DNA from: Spirochaetota bacterium
GTDB taxonomy: Bacteria; Spirochaetota; UBA4802; UBA5550
Direction of reading: 5' to 3'
Assembly: GCA_003246895.1 (NCBI GenBank)
Contig: QKCL01000066.1
Span: 1-64,000, forward strand
Length of the DNA: 64,000 nt
Notes under the pieces: generated by a model
Seen by the model: only the letters and a program-made list of their open reading frames with translations
What the model was told of the DNA's origin: nothing
Databases searched by the model: none
Shown: positions 43,999 to 52,773 of the stretch, piece by piece
Numbering within the stretch: the first letter of the stretch is position 1
How the letters are laid out: each line of letters begins with the position of its first letter
Program-made: the position numbers and the translations under genes

Positions 43999-44313
43999 AA
44001 TCCACTCTCCAAGTATTAAATAGAAGCCGGTTTTCCGAATATGCCCTCATACTGGAACACCTGGAAACAGCATGATAAATTTTAAATATGATTTAGCGTG
44101 AAGTAAATAAAAATTTTTCTTCATAGCCATTGTCGGGGCAGCATATACTCTCCTATTTTACCCTGATGACAGAATAGCATTCCCTCCATTCATTGTTGAC
44201 TTTGCAGCTTAACATGCTTACTTAATAGAGAACAGCTGCACATTCATTGCCTTTAATAACACAGAACATTCAGACCGGACCTCATGTGAGCCTGAAGCTA
44301 AAAGGGGAAAAAA
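43999..44313. other. Intergenic, mostly unremarkable
   Basis: A 315-base region between the diverging SDR and HAMP genes. It shows a weak promoter candidate, TTGACT at 44196-44201 with TACTTA at 44219-44224 (17-base spacing), toward the plus strand. No small gene, repeat or strong hairpin was seen. Confidence 0.3.
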
Positions 44314-45819
44314 ATGGAATATGAAAAAAATAATTATTCAACGAATAAATCCATAAACCTGAAAACTTTTATTATTTCAACGTTGATCACTGTCCTTTTT
44401 CTCCACTTCATTTCAATCATAGGACATATTATGAACTCCGTAGACAATTACAGACAGGCCAAACATGTTTTCATGCTCAATGAAACAAGCGATGACCTCT
44501 ACAAGGCAGTTGGCAACTTCTGCTTTGAAAGAGGCAGGGTCAACGTTGTACTTAATGATGCAGGCCCTGTTAAAAAAATGGAGGGGAACAGGGCATTCAT
44601 CATTGCCAGGCGAGCTGAAGGAGAAAGGGCACTTGCAAGGGCACTCTCGTCACTACGTGCAGCAAAAAAAATGGTTATATCAGAAGCAATCAGCAGAATT
44701 ACAGATCAGATGCCTGAAATTAACAGACTTCGTTCCATAGTCTCTGCTGACCTTGCGGTCCACCTGAATAAACGCCGGAGAGACCTTCCCAGAGCATGGT
44801 TCATGGAAATGACAAAATATATTGACAGCATAGAATCTTTGCTTGGGACAATTTCACAGGACATCAACGACAGGGATGGTATAATCAGCCGTTATTCGGC
44901 ACTTAAGCGAAGAACCCTGTCTCTGCGCGACGCCGCAGGTCCGGAAATGTCAATCCTCTCCGCAACAATTCTGTCCAGAGCTCCACTGAAACCTGAACTT
45001 GCAGATAAAATCACCGGACTTCAAACAGTAATTCAGAACCAATTCAATGAACTGAAATTTTTAAGCAGGCCCCTTGGAAATACTCAAATTCCCCGGGCAC
45101 TGAAGGAACTGGAAAGAAAATACTATAAGCAATACATTCCATACATGAAAAAGATATATTCTCTCAGCCTCCGAGGCGGACCCTATCCCTACGGCCAGCC
45201 AGAATTTCTGGAACATGGTGTAAAGGCACTCGAAGAGATAGCATCATTTATGGATACAGTTGTTGAAGTTACCAGAAATTATGCAGAAAGCAAACTGTCT
45301 GAAAGCCGGAGAAATATAATACTCCAGGCCTCACTTGCAGCCGGTTCATCAGCCATGATACTGCTTATCTTTCTCTTTATAAATTACCGTGTAGTAAACC
45401 CCATTTCACAGGTTACCTCTGCAGTGTTCCGCCTCGCCCGTAAGGAACACGATGTTGAGGTTCCCAACATTAACGAAGAGAATGAAATCGGAGAAATGGC
45501 CAGGGCTGTTGACGTGTTCAGAGAGACTGCACTTGAGCTGGACAAAAATGTAATTGCCCTTGAAAAGGCATCTGCCGAACGCGAAGAACTGATAAAGGAA
45601 CTTCAAGAGACACTCAATGAAATTGAAACACTCAGGGGGATTCTGCCCATATGCTCCTTCTGCAAGAATATACGAAATGATGAAGGGTACTATGAGGAGA
45701 TTGAATCATACATAAAGCACCACTCAAAAGCCGATTTCAGCCATACCATCTGCCCTGTATGTATGAAGAAGCATTATCCTGAAGAATATAAAATACTCAA
45801 GAAAAAGGGAAAGATATAA
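44314..45819 (+). CDS. HAMP signalling protein with C-terminal four-Cys module
   Basis: 501 residues. TM1 lies at ~18-40 and TM2 at ~335-358; a ~295-residue periplasmic helical sensor lies between. HAMP follows TM2 (NYRVVNPISQVTSAVFRLARKEHD), then a coiled coil (AVDVFRETALELDKNVIALEK). The last ~55 residues carry ILPICSFCKNIRNDEGYYEEIESYI and HTICPVCMKKHYPEEYK, with Cys pairs CxxC and CxxC. This C-terminal module recurs at the ends of other two-component proteins and may bind zinc or act as a redox switch. There is no kinase or cyclase domain. Output partner unknown. Confidence 0.75.
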   Translation: MEYEKNNYSTNKSINLKTFIISTLITVLFLHFISIIGHIMNSVDNYRQAKHVFMLNETSDDLYKAVGNFCFERGRVNVVLNDAGPVKKMEGNRAFIIARRAEGERALARALSSLRAAKKMVISEAISRITDQMPEINRLRSIVSADLAVHLNKRRRDLPRAWFMEMTKYIDSIESLLGTISQDINDRDGIISRYSALKRRTLSLRDAAGPEMSILSATILSRAPLKPELADKITGLQTVIQNQFNELKFLSRPLGNTQIPRALKELERKYYKQYIPYMKKIYSLSLRGGPYPYGQPEFLEHGVKALEEIASFMDTVVEVTRNYAESKLSESRRNIILQASLAAGSSAMILLIFLFINYRVVNPISQVTSAVFRLARKEHDVEVPNINEENEIGEMARAVDVFRETALELDKNVIALEKASAEREELIKELQETLNEIETLRGILPICSFCKNIRNDEGYYEEIESYIKHHSKADFSHTICPVCMKKHYPEEYKILKKKGKI

Positions 45820-45859
45820 GAGGCTTCAGGTTCAGGAAAAGCTGCACCACTGGTTTGAG

Positions 45860-46792
45860 TTATTTTTTGAAACTGTTTTCAATCTCCCTGATTCTCCGGT
45901 AGAGTTCATCATTCACAGGCGTGCCAACACCGTATTCTCTGCCCAGTTTTATTACGGTACCGGCAAAGAGTTCCACTTCGGTTTCCCTTCCCGCCTCAAG
46001 GTCCTGCCGGAGAGAAGGCTTTCCCGCGGGATTAAGGCTTCCAAGGACCGGCATCCAGTAGTCAACATCATCTCCGGTAAGGTTTATTCCTGCATGTTCC
46101 GAGATGGTCTTCACCTCCTCCATTGCCGCAATCATCATATCCCTTGCCTCTCCCGGGTTCTGCACTGTGGAATAATCTCCTTCATAATAGCCCACAACCT
46201 GATTGACACCCACGTTAAGCATGAACTTGTTCCACAGCTTCCTGTTCATTCTGCAGTCTACCTCATATGGGACTTCACAGGCATCAAAGAACTCAGTGAC
46301 ACGTTTAACCTTGTCCGAAGGCTCCTCACTGTCCCAGTCGCCGATTACAAGGACACCTGTATTATGAAATTCAAGTCTGTTGCCATGACGGCAGGCGTCC
46401 ATCCCCTGTGCAACGCATGGTATGACCCGGTCCATGCCGTATCTTTCTCCAATCTTCTCTTCGCTGCTTATGCCGTTGAGCATGGATATGATCAGGGTAT
46501 GGGGCCCCACAAAATTTTCAATACTCTCTATTGCTGAATCAAGTCCCTTCTCCTTGACACCAACAAGAATCAGGTCAGCGGTGAAGCCCTTCTCCTGTGG
46601 TTCCATATATTCGAAGTCACAGAGACTGCCGTTGCTATAGATACCCTGTGAGGTGTAGCGCCCGATTCTCTCTCCGTCCGCAATGACCCTGAATGCACCG
46701 TTTCTGATTTTATTTTCCATATTGATTTTGATTCTCTCACCGAAGAGAATGCCGAGGGCTCCCAGGCCTATGAGTGCTGCTTTTTCTATCAT
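45860..46792 (-). CDS. panE: Ketopantoate reductase-like protein (PanE/ApbA)
   Basis: 310 residues. N-terminal NAD(P)-binding IGLGALGILFGERI, then the ILVGVKEKGLDSAIESI segment and ISMLNGISSEEKI, and the C-terminal domain with RMNRKLWNKFMLNVGVNQVVGYY and PSLRQDLEAGRETEVELFAGTVI. Both halves match ApbA/PanE. The usual reaction is NADPH reduction of 2-dehydropantoate in pantothenate synthesis, but many paralogues reduce other 2-keto acids, and no panB or panC is nearby. The gene call is firm; the substrate is less so. Confidence 0.82.
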   Translation of the reverse strand: MIEKAALIGLGALGILFGERIKINMENKIRNGAFRVIADGERIGRYTSQGIYSNGSLCDFEYMEPQEKGFTADLILVGVKEKGLDSAIESIENFVGPHTLIISMLNGISSEEKIGERYGMDRVIPCVAQGMDACRHGNRLEFHNTGVLVIGDWDSEEPSDKVKRVTEFFDACEVPYEVDCRMNRKLWNKFMLNVGVNQVVGYYEGDYSTVQNPGEARDMMIAAMEEVKTISEHAGINLTGDDVDYWMPVLGSLNPAGKPSLRQDLEAGRETEVELFAGTVIKLGREYGVGTPVNDELYRRIREIENSFKK

Positions 46793-46909
46793 TGATTTAC
46801 TCCATTTTCAAATTTATATCAGTTACTCCCGGACACCTGTAAAAACCGGCATCGGCAATATTCAAAGAAACATCACCTTAGGCCGGATATAAAATTCCTG
46901 AAACAAGGT

Positions 46910-47167
46910 CTACCCTATGGCCTTCATCCCCCTGATTTTCATTTCAAGGAACCGGATATTTTCCACTGCACTGTTTACTTCCGCGGCTGAAGTCCCGGAG
47001 GCAGACAAAAGAGAAACCGCTCTTTCAAGTTCTTCAACCCTATAGCTGTATAGGGAAAGAAGGGATTCAATTTCATCCTTTGTGCCGCCCCATTGACAGG
47101 CGGCCATGAGTTTCATAACATGATCAGCGGGAGATTGCGGAATCTGTTTCTTTCTCATTTTAGCCAT
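46910..47167 (-). CDS. Small helical protein, unknown
   Basis: 85 residues: MAKMRKKQIPQSPADHVMKL then an amphipathic helical part with VEELERAVSLLSA and VENIRFLEMKIRGM. It has normal codon use for the region and no signal peptide or membrane helix. The Shine-Dalgarno is weak, and the start could be the ATG nine bases downstream. Unknown function; probably cytoplasmic. Confidence 0.55.
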   Translation of the reverse strand: MAKMRKKQIPQSPADHVMKLMAACQWGGTKDEIESLLSLYSYRVEELERAVSLLSASGTSAAEVNSAVENIRFLEMKIRGMKAIG

Positions 47168-47246
47168 TGGGAACCACCCTGTATTTCGTCAGACTCATGG
47201 CCATGCAAAAAAAACAGATCATCATACTGCGGCAATATTTCAGGCA

Positions 47247-47630
47247 CTATTTCTTTCTGTATGTCAGGGTATTACCCCTTGACAGGTATATGAGGGATAT
47301 TTTTTTATCATCCCATATGAGTATCCGGTACTCCATTGTGTCATCTGCATTTTTCAGTCTCAGGTATTTACCGTCAGAAAGAACTCTCCCCCCAAGACTA
47401 ACCTTATCTGTGATTTCAATATTGTAGATGCTGTCTGCCCCGGTTTTCATTCCCCTGTAATGCATGTAGTACTTATTGTCTTTGATTTCGATGGATGCCT
47501 TTGGGTCATCTGTGCTTACATAAACACCCGAAGCGGTTCCGGTACCGACACAGAACTTTTCTTTAATATTTCCATTGCAGGAGAAGGTTGCGGCACACAT
47601 GGCCAGAAGGACAACAACTTTAACTCTCAT
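47247..47630 (-). CDS. Small lipoprotein, unknown
   Basis: About 127 residues from the ATG at 47630, with AAAGGAA nearby; an earlier TTG/ATG would precede the signal peptide. The signal RVKVVVLLAMCAATFSC has a lipobox-like end at Cys. The mature part is beta-rich: GVYVSTDDPKASIEIKDNKYYMHY, then VSLGGRVLSDGKYLRLKNADDTMEYRIL. No family recognised; envelope-located by inference. Confidence 0.65.
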   Translation of the reverse strand: MRVKVVVLLAMCAATFSCNGNIKEKFCVGTGTASGVYVSTDDPKASIEIKDNKYYMHYRGMKTGADSIYNIEITDKVSLGGRVLSDGKYLRLKNADDTMEYRILIWDDKKISLIYLSRGNTLTYRKK

Positions 47631-47983
47631 AATGATTCCTTTTTTTAAAAAATAGATTTCCGCATCAATATCAATTAACATGACAGCAATGGCGGTTGAT
47701 TTATTCCAGTAAATATAGGGGGCAGTAAACTCTCCTGAAAATCAAGACTTTTTCAGATACATGGAAAACCTGAGTACTGGCCCAGTCACTTCCAGAGCCC
47801 TGCCCTCATCCACCTTGCATGGATATATGACTTTCTGAAAAGCGGGACGTTTTTTAAATTAAGAGGGATTGTCTCCGTCAACATGCAGAAAAGATGCGGG
47901 GCTGCCGGCATAGAAAAAGAAGGTAAACATAAACAGTAAAACGGAAAAATTTTTACCATGTCTCAGACCCCTGGAGCACAGTT
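47631..47983. other. Intergenic, no gene seen
   Basis: About 353 bases between two minus-strand genes. Both strands were read and no ORF with a Shine-Dalgarno, no strong hairpin and no tRNA-like fold was found. Confidence 0.35.
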
Positions 47984-49159
47984 CTATTCATATATTACGG
48001 CAAGTTCCACCCTTCTGTTCATATGACGCCCTTCAGTAGTAATATTTGAAGAGACAGGATTTGCCCTGCCAAGGCCCATGGTCTTTATTTTTTCAGCACT
48101 GATCCCCCTGGAGATCAGATATTTCCGGACACCTTCCGCTCTCCTCCCTGACAGCATAAGATTGAATTCTCCTGTTCCTGTGCTGTCTGTATAACCTGTT
48201 ACCTGAATATAACCTTTCTTCTCATTTTTTAAACCTTCAATGAAACGGTCAATCCCGGACTTCATCACGGCCGTAAGTTCAGACCTGCCTGAATCAAAGA
48301 GAAGTTCCCTTACTTCAATGGGCCTGCCGCTTCTTACAAGTATACCTTCAATGCTTTCAGTTGAACTGCTCATGCTGCCTACAAGGAACATTCTTTTGAG
48401 GCTTATGGATGCAATCTCCTTTTTTATCCGTGCGATCTCGCCCTTTGTCATAGCCTTCACGTCAACTTTGCCTGAACCGTCAGCCTTCCCGGTTTTCTGG
48501 TTCTCACCTATAAAAGCACTTCCATTTCCTGAGGTGACCTCAACTTTTCCGTCAATACAGTAACCGGTTGCGGAATTCCTGTCAATGTCGATAGAGTATT
48601 CTGTTCCCCTAACAGCAACAACTGCCGTGGGAGTCTTAACCCTGAAATCCTGGCCCCTGTAAAGTTTGTGAAGTTTGCCGAAGAACTGCCCGCCCGGCAT
48701 CTTCAGACTCACAGTTCCTGAATCCATCTCTTCTGCAGAAATAGTGCTGTTCTCCTTGATTCTCAAGGCCGAACCATCCTGAACCAGAATATCCATAATT
48801 GAGGATTTCCCTGTTTTGAAAAGATATCCTTTCGATACTTTCAACCCCACAAAGGCCCTCTCCCAGTTGACTGCGGACGAAGTTCTGTATCTGCAGTCTC
48901 CTGCAATAAAATTAACCTGGGGATTTATAACTGCACTTTCACGTTTCAGGGGGTCAGTTTCTTTTGAAGAAAATTCACTCTTGTTTTCTCCGTTTCCGGA
49001 AAAATGCGGCAGGGATATCCGCAGATCTTTTACAAAAAATATAAATATTGCCGCAGATGACAGAACAATAACAGGAATGAGAACCGCGAGAATTTTTTTT
49101 CTTCTCTCAATTCTGTCTTCTTTTAAAGTTTTGGTTCTCTTCTTATCCATAGGTTTCAT
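47984..49159 (-). CDS. FecR-OmpA fusion envelope protein
   Basis: About 391 residues from the ATG at 49159, chosen because GGGAG lies 8 bases upstream; a longer frame to 49207 adds residues unlikely to be coding. A basic cytoplasmic head (KKRTKTLKEDRIERRKK) precedes one membrane helix (ILAVLIPVIVLSSAAIFIFFV). Then a FecR-type beta domain (FKTGKSSIMDILVQDGSALRI, then KTPTAVVAVRGTEYSIDI), and a C-terminal OmpA domain (LLFDSGRSELT, GYTDSTGTGEFNLMLSGRRAE) expected to bind peptidoglycan. It probably anchors a ligand-binding FecR domain to the wall. Function otherwise unknown. Confidence 0.82.
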   Translation of the reverse strand: MKPMDKKRTKTLKEDRIERRKKILAVLIPVIVLSSAAIFIFFVKDLRISLPHFSGNGENKSEFSSKETDPLKRESAVINPQVNFIAGDCRYRTSSAVNWERAFVGLKVSKGYLFKTGKSSIMDILVQDGSALRIKENSTISAEEMDSGTVSLKMPGGQFFGKLHKLYRGQDFRVKTPTAVVAVRGTEYSIDIDRNSATGYCIDGKVEVTSGNGSAFIGENQKTGKADGSGKVDVKAMTKGEIARIKKEIASISLKRMFLVGSMSSSTESIEGILVRSGRPIEVRELLFDSGRSELTAVMKSGIDRFIEGLKNEKKGYIQVTGYTDSTGTGEFNLMLSGRRAEGVRKYLISRGISAEKIKTMGLGRANPVSSNITTEGRHMNRRVELAVIYE

Positions 49160-49628
49160 AGGTTTTTCTCCCAACTTTTCACAGGAAAAATAAAAAACAT
49201 GACACAATAATGAAGTCGTCCGTGAATAGAGTTCAGGGCAGTTTCAGGATTGGTACTAAACTCTTTTATAATACATCAATATGTCTTTCGGGTCAATAAA
49301 TTAAATACCTTAAGCGGCTTCTCCCGGGATGTTGGGAACGTTATTTTACCATATGGAAACAGTCACGTTCATTCATTGCAGGGAGAATATTAAATAATCT
49401 AAACAGTTATACGAGACTGTAATATTTATTGCCTCTCCTTTGAGGATCTGATGCAGAACATGTGGTTGTGGTAATCAGTAAAATGTATCATAAAAGCTGT
49501 TTTCTCATAGGGCGATATGAATAGTAATTCTTTACTTGACATTATATGAAAAAACAATACAATCTACAAGAAAAAGTCGGTAATCAATTTCATATAATAC
49601 CTCCTGACTTCAATTTTAAGGTTTATAC
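49160..49628 (+). promoter_or_regulatory. Long intergenic region with promoter and inverted repeat for the response-regulator gene
   Basis: About 470 bases between diverging genes. TTGACA (49536-49541), 16-base spacer and TACAAT (49558-49563) form a strong sigma-70 promoter. ATTATATGAAA (49541-49551) and TTTCATATAAT (49588-49598) are a perfect 11-bp inverted repeat 36 bases apart that brackets the likely start site. No gene was seen in the rest of the gap. Confidence 0.6.
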
Positions 49629-50018
49629 ATGAACAAAGCCATACTATGCGTCGATGATGAAGCAATTATTCTGAGCGTGATGCAGAAAAAACTTCAGAAA
49701 TACTTTACTGACCGGGTAAAGATATACAGTGCCCTGAATGCTGAATCGGCACTTGAACTGATTAATGATCTCCATGCCAAGGAAATACAACTTATGGTGG
49801 TCATAGCAGACTATCTCATGCCTGGAATGCGCGGGGATGAATTTCTGCTGAAGGTTGGAAACAACTATCCATGGATAAAATCAATAATGGTAACAGGTAT
49901 GGCTGAAAAGGAAATTATTGAAGACCTCAGGTCACGAAAAATTGTAAAAGCTGTTTTTTACAAACCATGGCTGGATGATGAACTGTTCAGCACAGTAGAA
50001 GAATGTATGGATTTCTAG
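49629..50018 (+). CDS. Response-regulator receiver protein
   Basis: 129 residues. Acidic pair near CVDDEA, phosphoacceptor Asp61 in VIADYLMPGMRGDEF, Thr in VTGMAE and Lys in FYKPW. There is no output domain within the ORF, so it is a single-domain regulator with unusual bulky residues near the active site (DYLMPGMRG). It sits 12 bases upstream of a kinase-like gene, the obvious partner. Confidence 0.88.
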   Translation: MNKAILCVDDEAIILSVMQKKLQKYFTDRVKIYSALNAESALELINDLHAKEIQLMVVIADYLMPGMRGDEFLLKVGNNYPWIKSIMVTGMAEKEIIEDLRSRKIVKAVFYKPWLDDELFSTVEECMDF

Positions 50019-50030
50019 AACACTATAAAT

Positions 50031-51155
50031 ATGACTGAGAATGTCTACAGAAATAATTCCAGGGGAATACAGCAGAGGGTAAAATATATTAATATTTTTC
50101 TGGCTGTATTTTTAGTCCTTGTTCTGGTTAACATTCTCTACCGCATTATTTTTCTCGGCAGACTTTTTCTCCCCGGTTATTATTTTGCTTTTCCTGTAAT
50201 TATTATACTCCTCCTACTGAATCGAAAAGGCTATTATAAAGCCGTGGCGATGCTGACGCCGATGAGTGTACTTGCGGGCATTTTCATAGCCATAACGGCG
50301 AAAACACTTACAGAGATAAGTTTCGCGTACGGTACAACTGTTCTCATTTTCACGCTGTTCTTTTCGTCCATCCGCAATACAATGATTATTGCATTCCTGA
50401 GCATTATTGTTTTACCACTGTATTATATATTTTCATATTCCCCGGAGAATGTTAATTTCATGCTCCTCTTTGAAGTACTGTCTGCAAATATCCTGATTTT
50501 CATCATTGCCCTGCTCTTTGCAAGAACCGTACAGGTTGACATGGATGACAAGACAACTCTCATTGGAGAGATCCAGCACCGGGTAAACAATACCCTGGAA
50601 ACATTCAGAGGGCTCGTGGAGATGCATGATTTTCATAATGATAATCCGGAAATAAAAGACACATTCAAACATCTCAATACACTCGTTCTGTGCATGGGCT
50701 CTGTTCACAAAAATATAGACAGCAAACTGAACTACCATACAGTCAACTTTTCAAATACTGCAGCAGCGCTCATTGAAATATGCTCACTTAATAATCCCGG
50801 ATTTTCAATGAGCTTCACAATGGAAAAACAGAAGCAGATATATCTTCGTATTGAAAAATCTCTTCCACTTGCAATAATCCTCGCTGAACTTATGCAGGAA
50901 CTGTCACAGTGCCATGCCGACGGGATGTCTCTTGAAATAAAAAAGAACCAGGAAGCGGTTGAGATCTTTATAAATGGAGAGGATACCCAAAACATGATAT
51001 CCGAAAAATCGATAACCAATGAAGACTCACTGTCCGGAGAACTTGTACAGATGCTGCTCATGCAGATTGATGCAGATATAAAGGTGAAGGATACGGCAGG
51101 AAATCTCTTTCACATTTCCTTTGAAGATCTGAAGCAGAACATGAAGTTCAGGTAA
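50031..51155 (+). CDS. Membrane HisKA_2-type protein with degenerate ATPase, probable phosphotransfer partner
   Basis: 374 residues. About six membrane helices occupy ~18-165. Then IGEIQHRVNNTLETFRGLVEM (~178-198) is a clear HisKA_2 phosphoacceptor box with His183. The ATPase part that should follow lacks the usual N box (here AELMQELSQCHADG, with the Asn replaced), the G1 box (INGEDTQN in place of DNG.G) and G2 (LSGELVQML in place of GLGL). It therefore likely cannot bind ATP and could act as a phosphotransfer protein, as Spo0B-like proteins do. The adjacent receiver is the natural partner. Confidence 0.75.
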   Translation: MTENVYRNNSRGIQQRVKYINIFLAVFLVLVLVNILYRIIFLGRLFLPGYYFAFPVIIILLLLNRKGYYKAVAMLTPMSVLAGIFIAITAKTLTEISFAYGTTVLIFTLFFSSIRNTMIIAFLSIIVLPLYYIFSYSPENVNFMLLFEVLSANILIFIIALLFARTVQVDMDDKTTLIGEIQHRVNNTLETFRGLVEMHDFHNDNPEIKDTFKHLNTLVLCMGSVHKNIDSKLNYHTVNFSNTAAALIEICSLNNPGFSMSFTMEKQKQIYLRIEKSLPLAIILAELMQELSQCHADGMSLEIKKNQEAVEIFINGEDTQNMISEKSITNEDSLSGELVQMLLMQIDADIKVKDTAGNLFHISFEDLKQNMKFR

Positions 51156-51204
51156 ATGGAATAATATATCTCCGGCTGTTTTATGATTTTTACAGGTGAA
51201 TCAT

Positions 51205-51234
51205 CCCCGGAGGAACAATCCAAATCCACCGGGG
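51205..51234. terminator. Hairpin between converging genes
   Basis: CCCCGGAGGA (51205-51214) pairs with TCCACCGGGG (51225-51234), nine of ten bases, around a 10-base loop. It lies between the kinase-like gene and the DUF1508 gene. No strong T-run follows either arm. Confidence 0.45.
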
Positions 51235-51244
51235 AAAATCAGTC

Positions 51245-51424
51245 TTAATCAAGTTCAACTATTTCAGCATTTGGAGCATTTTTCTTTATGGATTCAATGC
51301 CCTTGAGGCATCCTGCTTTCTGTGCATATCCCTCACCTGTTGCAATAACTTCACCGTTTCCAGCCTTCAGTCTGAATCTGTATTCACCCTTCTTGTCTTT
51401 ATATACCTCAAATTTGGCTGCCAT
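51245..51424 (-). CDS. DUF1508 (YegP) protein
   Basis: 59 residues, a single DUF1508 unit (FEVYKDKKGEYRFRLKAGN, then GEVIATGEGYAQKAGCLKGI and AEIVELD). Often found in tandem pairs; here it is alone. GGGGAGG lies before the ATG. DUF1508/YegP function is not established; small cytoplasmic proteins, sometimes stress-linked. Confidence 0.85.
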   Translation of the reverse strand: MAAKFEVYKDKKGEYRFRLKAGNGEVIATGEGYAQKAGCLKGIESIKKNAPNAEIVELD

Positions 51425-51524
51425 TTACGGACCTCCCCTTTTTTGTATTTTATATATTATTATAATTATACAGGATTCCGGATGAGTCAAATTATTATTT
51501 AAGCAGGTATCAGGGAATTGCTCT

Positions 51525-51642
51525 ACTCCCCCTTAATCCCCCTCTTGAGAATAGGGAGAAAAATTCTTCAACTACACCCTCTTTGCAATATTGGGAAAAG
51601 TTATTCAACACCCCCTCTTTGCAAGAGGGGGCCGGGGGGAGT
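51525..51642. repeat. Inverted-repeat element with internal direct repeats
   Basis: Outer arms: ACTCCCCCTTAATCCCCCTC (51525-51544, continuing to 51547) and CAAGAGGGGGCCGGGGGGAG (51622-51641) are near-complementary. Inside are two imperfect direct repeats of about 36 bases (from ~51539 and ~51577), each with a CCCTCTT block and a TTCTTCAAC or TTATTCAAC end. This layout is typical of a REP/MITE-like element. It ends two bases before the stop of the adjacent minus-strand gene. Confidence 0.6.
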
Positions 51643-51643
51643 C

Positions 51644-52258
51644 CTACACTACAGTAATCTCTCCCGAAACTGATTCAGAGAGAGTCTCTGCATCTTCATA
51701 GGCTGCATTTGTCACTATCGCATACACATGATAATCTGCACCGCTTTCAAGCCCTGCAATGGGGCATGGCACGGATGGGTCTGCCCCGAGGTCATGCCTT
51801 GTCATTTCAAAATGTTTCCCCTCTTCCGCCTGTTTTGAAACAAAGACCGTCACATGGCTTCCTTCTGCCGGAGAATCAAAGGTACAGTGTATCTCGCCTG
51901 CATTGGTGCCTGCCTCAACGGTGAAATTCTCCAACGGCCTTTCACCAAACCCCTTGCTTATTACAATTGGCATTCCCGAACGCCTGCGGGGAACATTTTC
52001 TCCGATAAAGGCATTCAGCCCCAACATCCTCTCTCCTTCAACATACATTTTCCATGAACTCTGAACAGCCCCTCTCAGGCATTTCCAGTCGTTTGCCAGT
52101 GTGCTGAAGGCATTCCTTACCTCCTGCTGTTTCTCTGTTATGTTTTCACGCTTTTTGTAATGCCTCATGTAGGTCTGCCCCTTCCATTGAAACATCACCG
52201 CATCTTCCATGCGTCCCCTTCCATCTTTGATATATGATGGTAATGTTACTTTAGCCAT
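51644..52258 (-). CDS. Unknown 204-aa protein with C-terminal FN3-like domain
   Basis: 204 residues from the ATG at 52258 (AGGAGG-like GGAGG upstream); a longer frame to 52504 has low-complexity, non-coding-looking sequence. The N-terminal half is basic (SYIKDGRGRMEDAVMFQWKG) and helical to ~110. The C-terminal ~95 residues are beta-rich with an FN3-like pattern (GEIHCTFDSPAEGSHVTVFV, then GLESGADYHVYAIVTNAAY). No function assigned. Its stop sits directly at the end of a repeat element. Confidence 0.6.
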   Translation of the reverse strand: MAKVTLPSYIKDGRGRMEDAVMFQWKGQTYMRHYKKRENITEKQQEVRNAFSTLANDWKCLRGAVQSSWKMYVEGERMLGLNAFIGENVPRRRSGMPIVISKGFGERPLENFTVEAGTNAGEIHCTFDSPAEGSHVTVFVSKQAEEGKHFEMTRHDLGADPSVPCPIAGLESGADYHVYAIVTNAAYEDAETLSESVSGEITVV

Positions 52259-52773
52259 AATAGGCCTCCTTTTTTTGTAGTTACCCCTTAAACGAAGGGC
52301 GAAGCAGGAAAATGAAAAAAAATTGAACTTTTTTTGCTTTTTTTTGAACTTTTTTTTATTGGAGAAGACTGGAGAAGACTGGGCAGGACTGGAGAAATCC
52401 GAAGCATCTCCGGAGCCCTCTTTTGAAGTTTTGGCACAGAAAATGCTTATGTTTTTTGGCGCACGTAAGGACCACAGATCTGCATCCACGGCATAACCGG
52501 TCATCGGGTCAGTCGTCGCGTGCTGAACAAATCAGTGTTCCGAGACACCAACTAAGCCGGCACCCTTCACCCTGAAACATCTGTTTGCATCCAATCCTTT
52601 ATCTGCATCTATCTGTGATGGTCCTTCCAATACTCCAGATCAATGCCGGGTATGACCGATCGGTCATAGAGTGCAGGCACCTCGAAACCGCAGAAGCGCC
52701 TGATTCAATGAAAAGTTTAATATTTTGTTTTTCCTGATATTTACTGTAACTTACACTTAACGATGCATAATAA
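52259..52773. other. 515-base intergenic region: runs, tandem repeat, palindrome
   Basis: Two TTGAACTTTTTTT runs (52323-52335 and 52344-52357) precede a 10-bp tandem repeat GGAGAAGACT (52361-52370, 52371-52380, then two degenerate units to 52397). The perfect 18-bp palindrome TATGACCGATCGGTCATA lies at 52651-52668, about 105 bases before the kinase start. No ORF with a Shine-Dalgarno was seen in the rest. Confidence 0.55.
52651..52668. promoter_or_regulatory. Perfect palindrome, possible operator
   Basis: TATGACCGATCGGTCATA is an exact 18-bp palindrome. The core TGACCGATCGGTCA looks like a TetR-type operator. It lies ~105 bases upstream of the hybrid kinase gene. Binding protein unknown. Confidence 0.4.

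Noticed and set aside
52258-52504. N-terminal extension of the 204-aa gene
   Set aside because: The extra residues are low-complexity and a strong Shine-Dalgarno marks the ATG at 52258.
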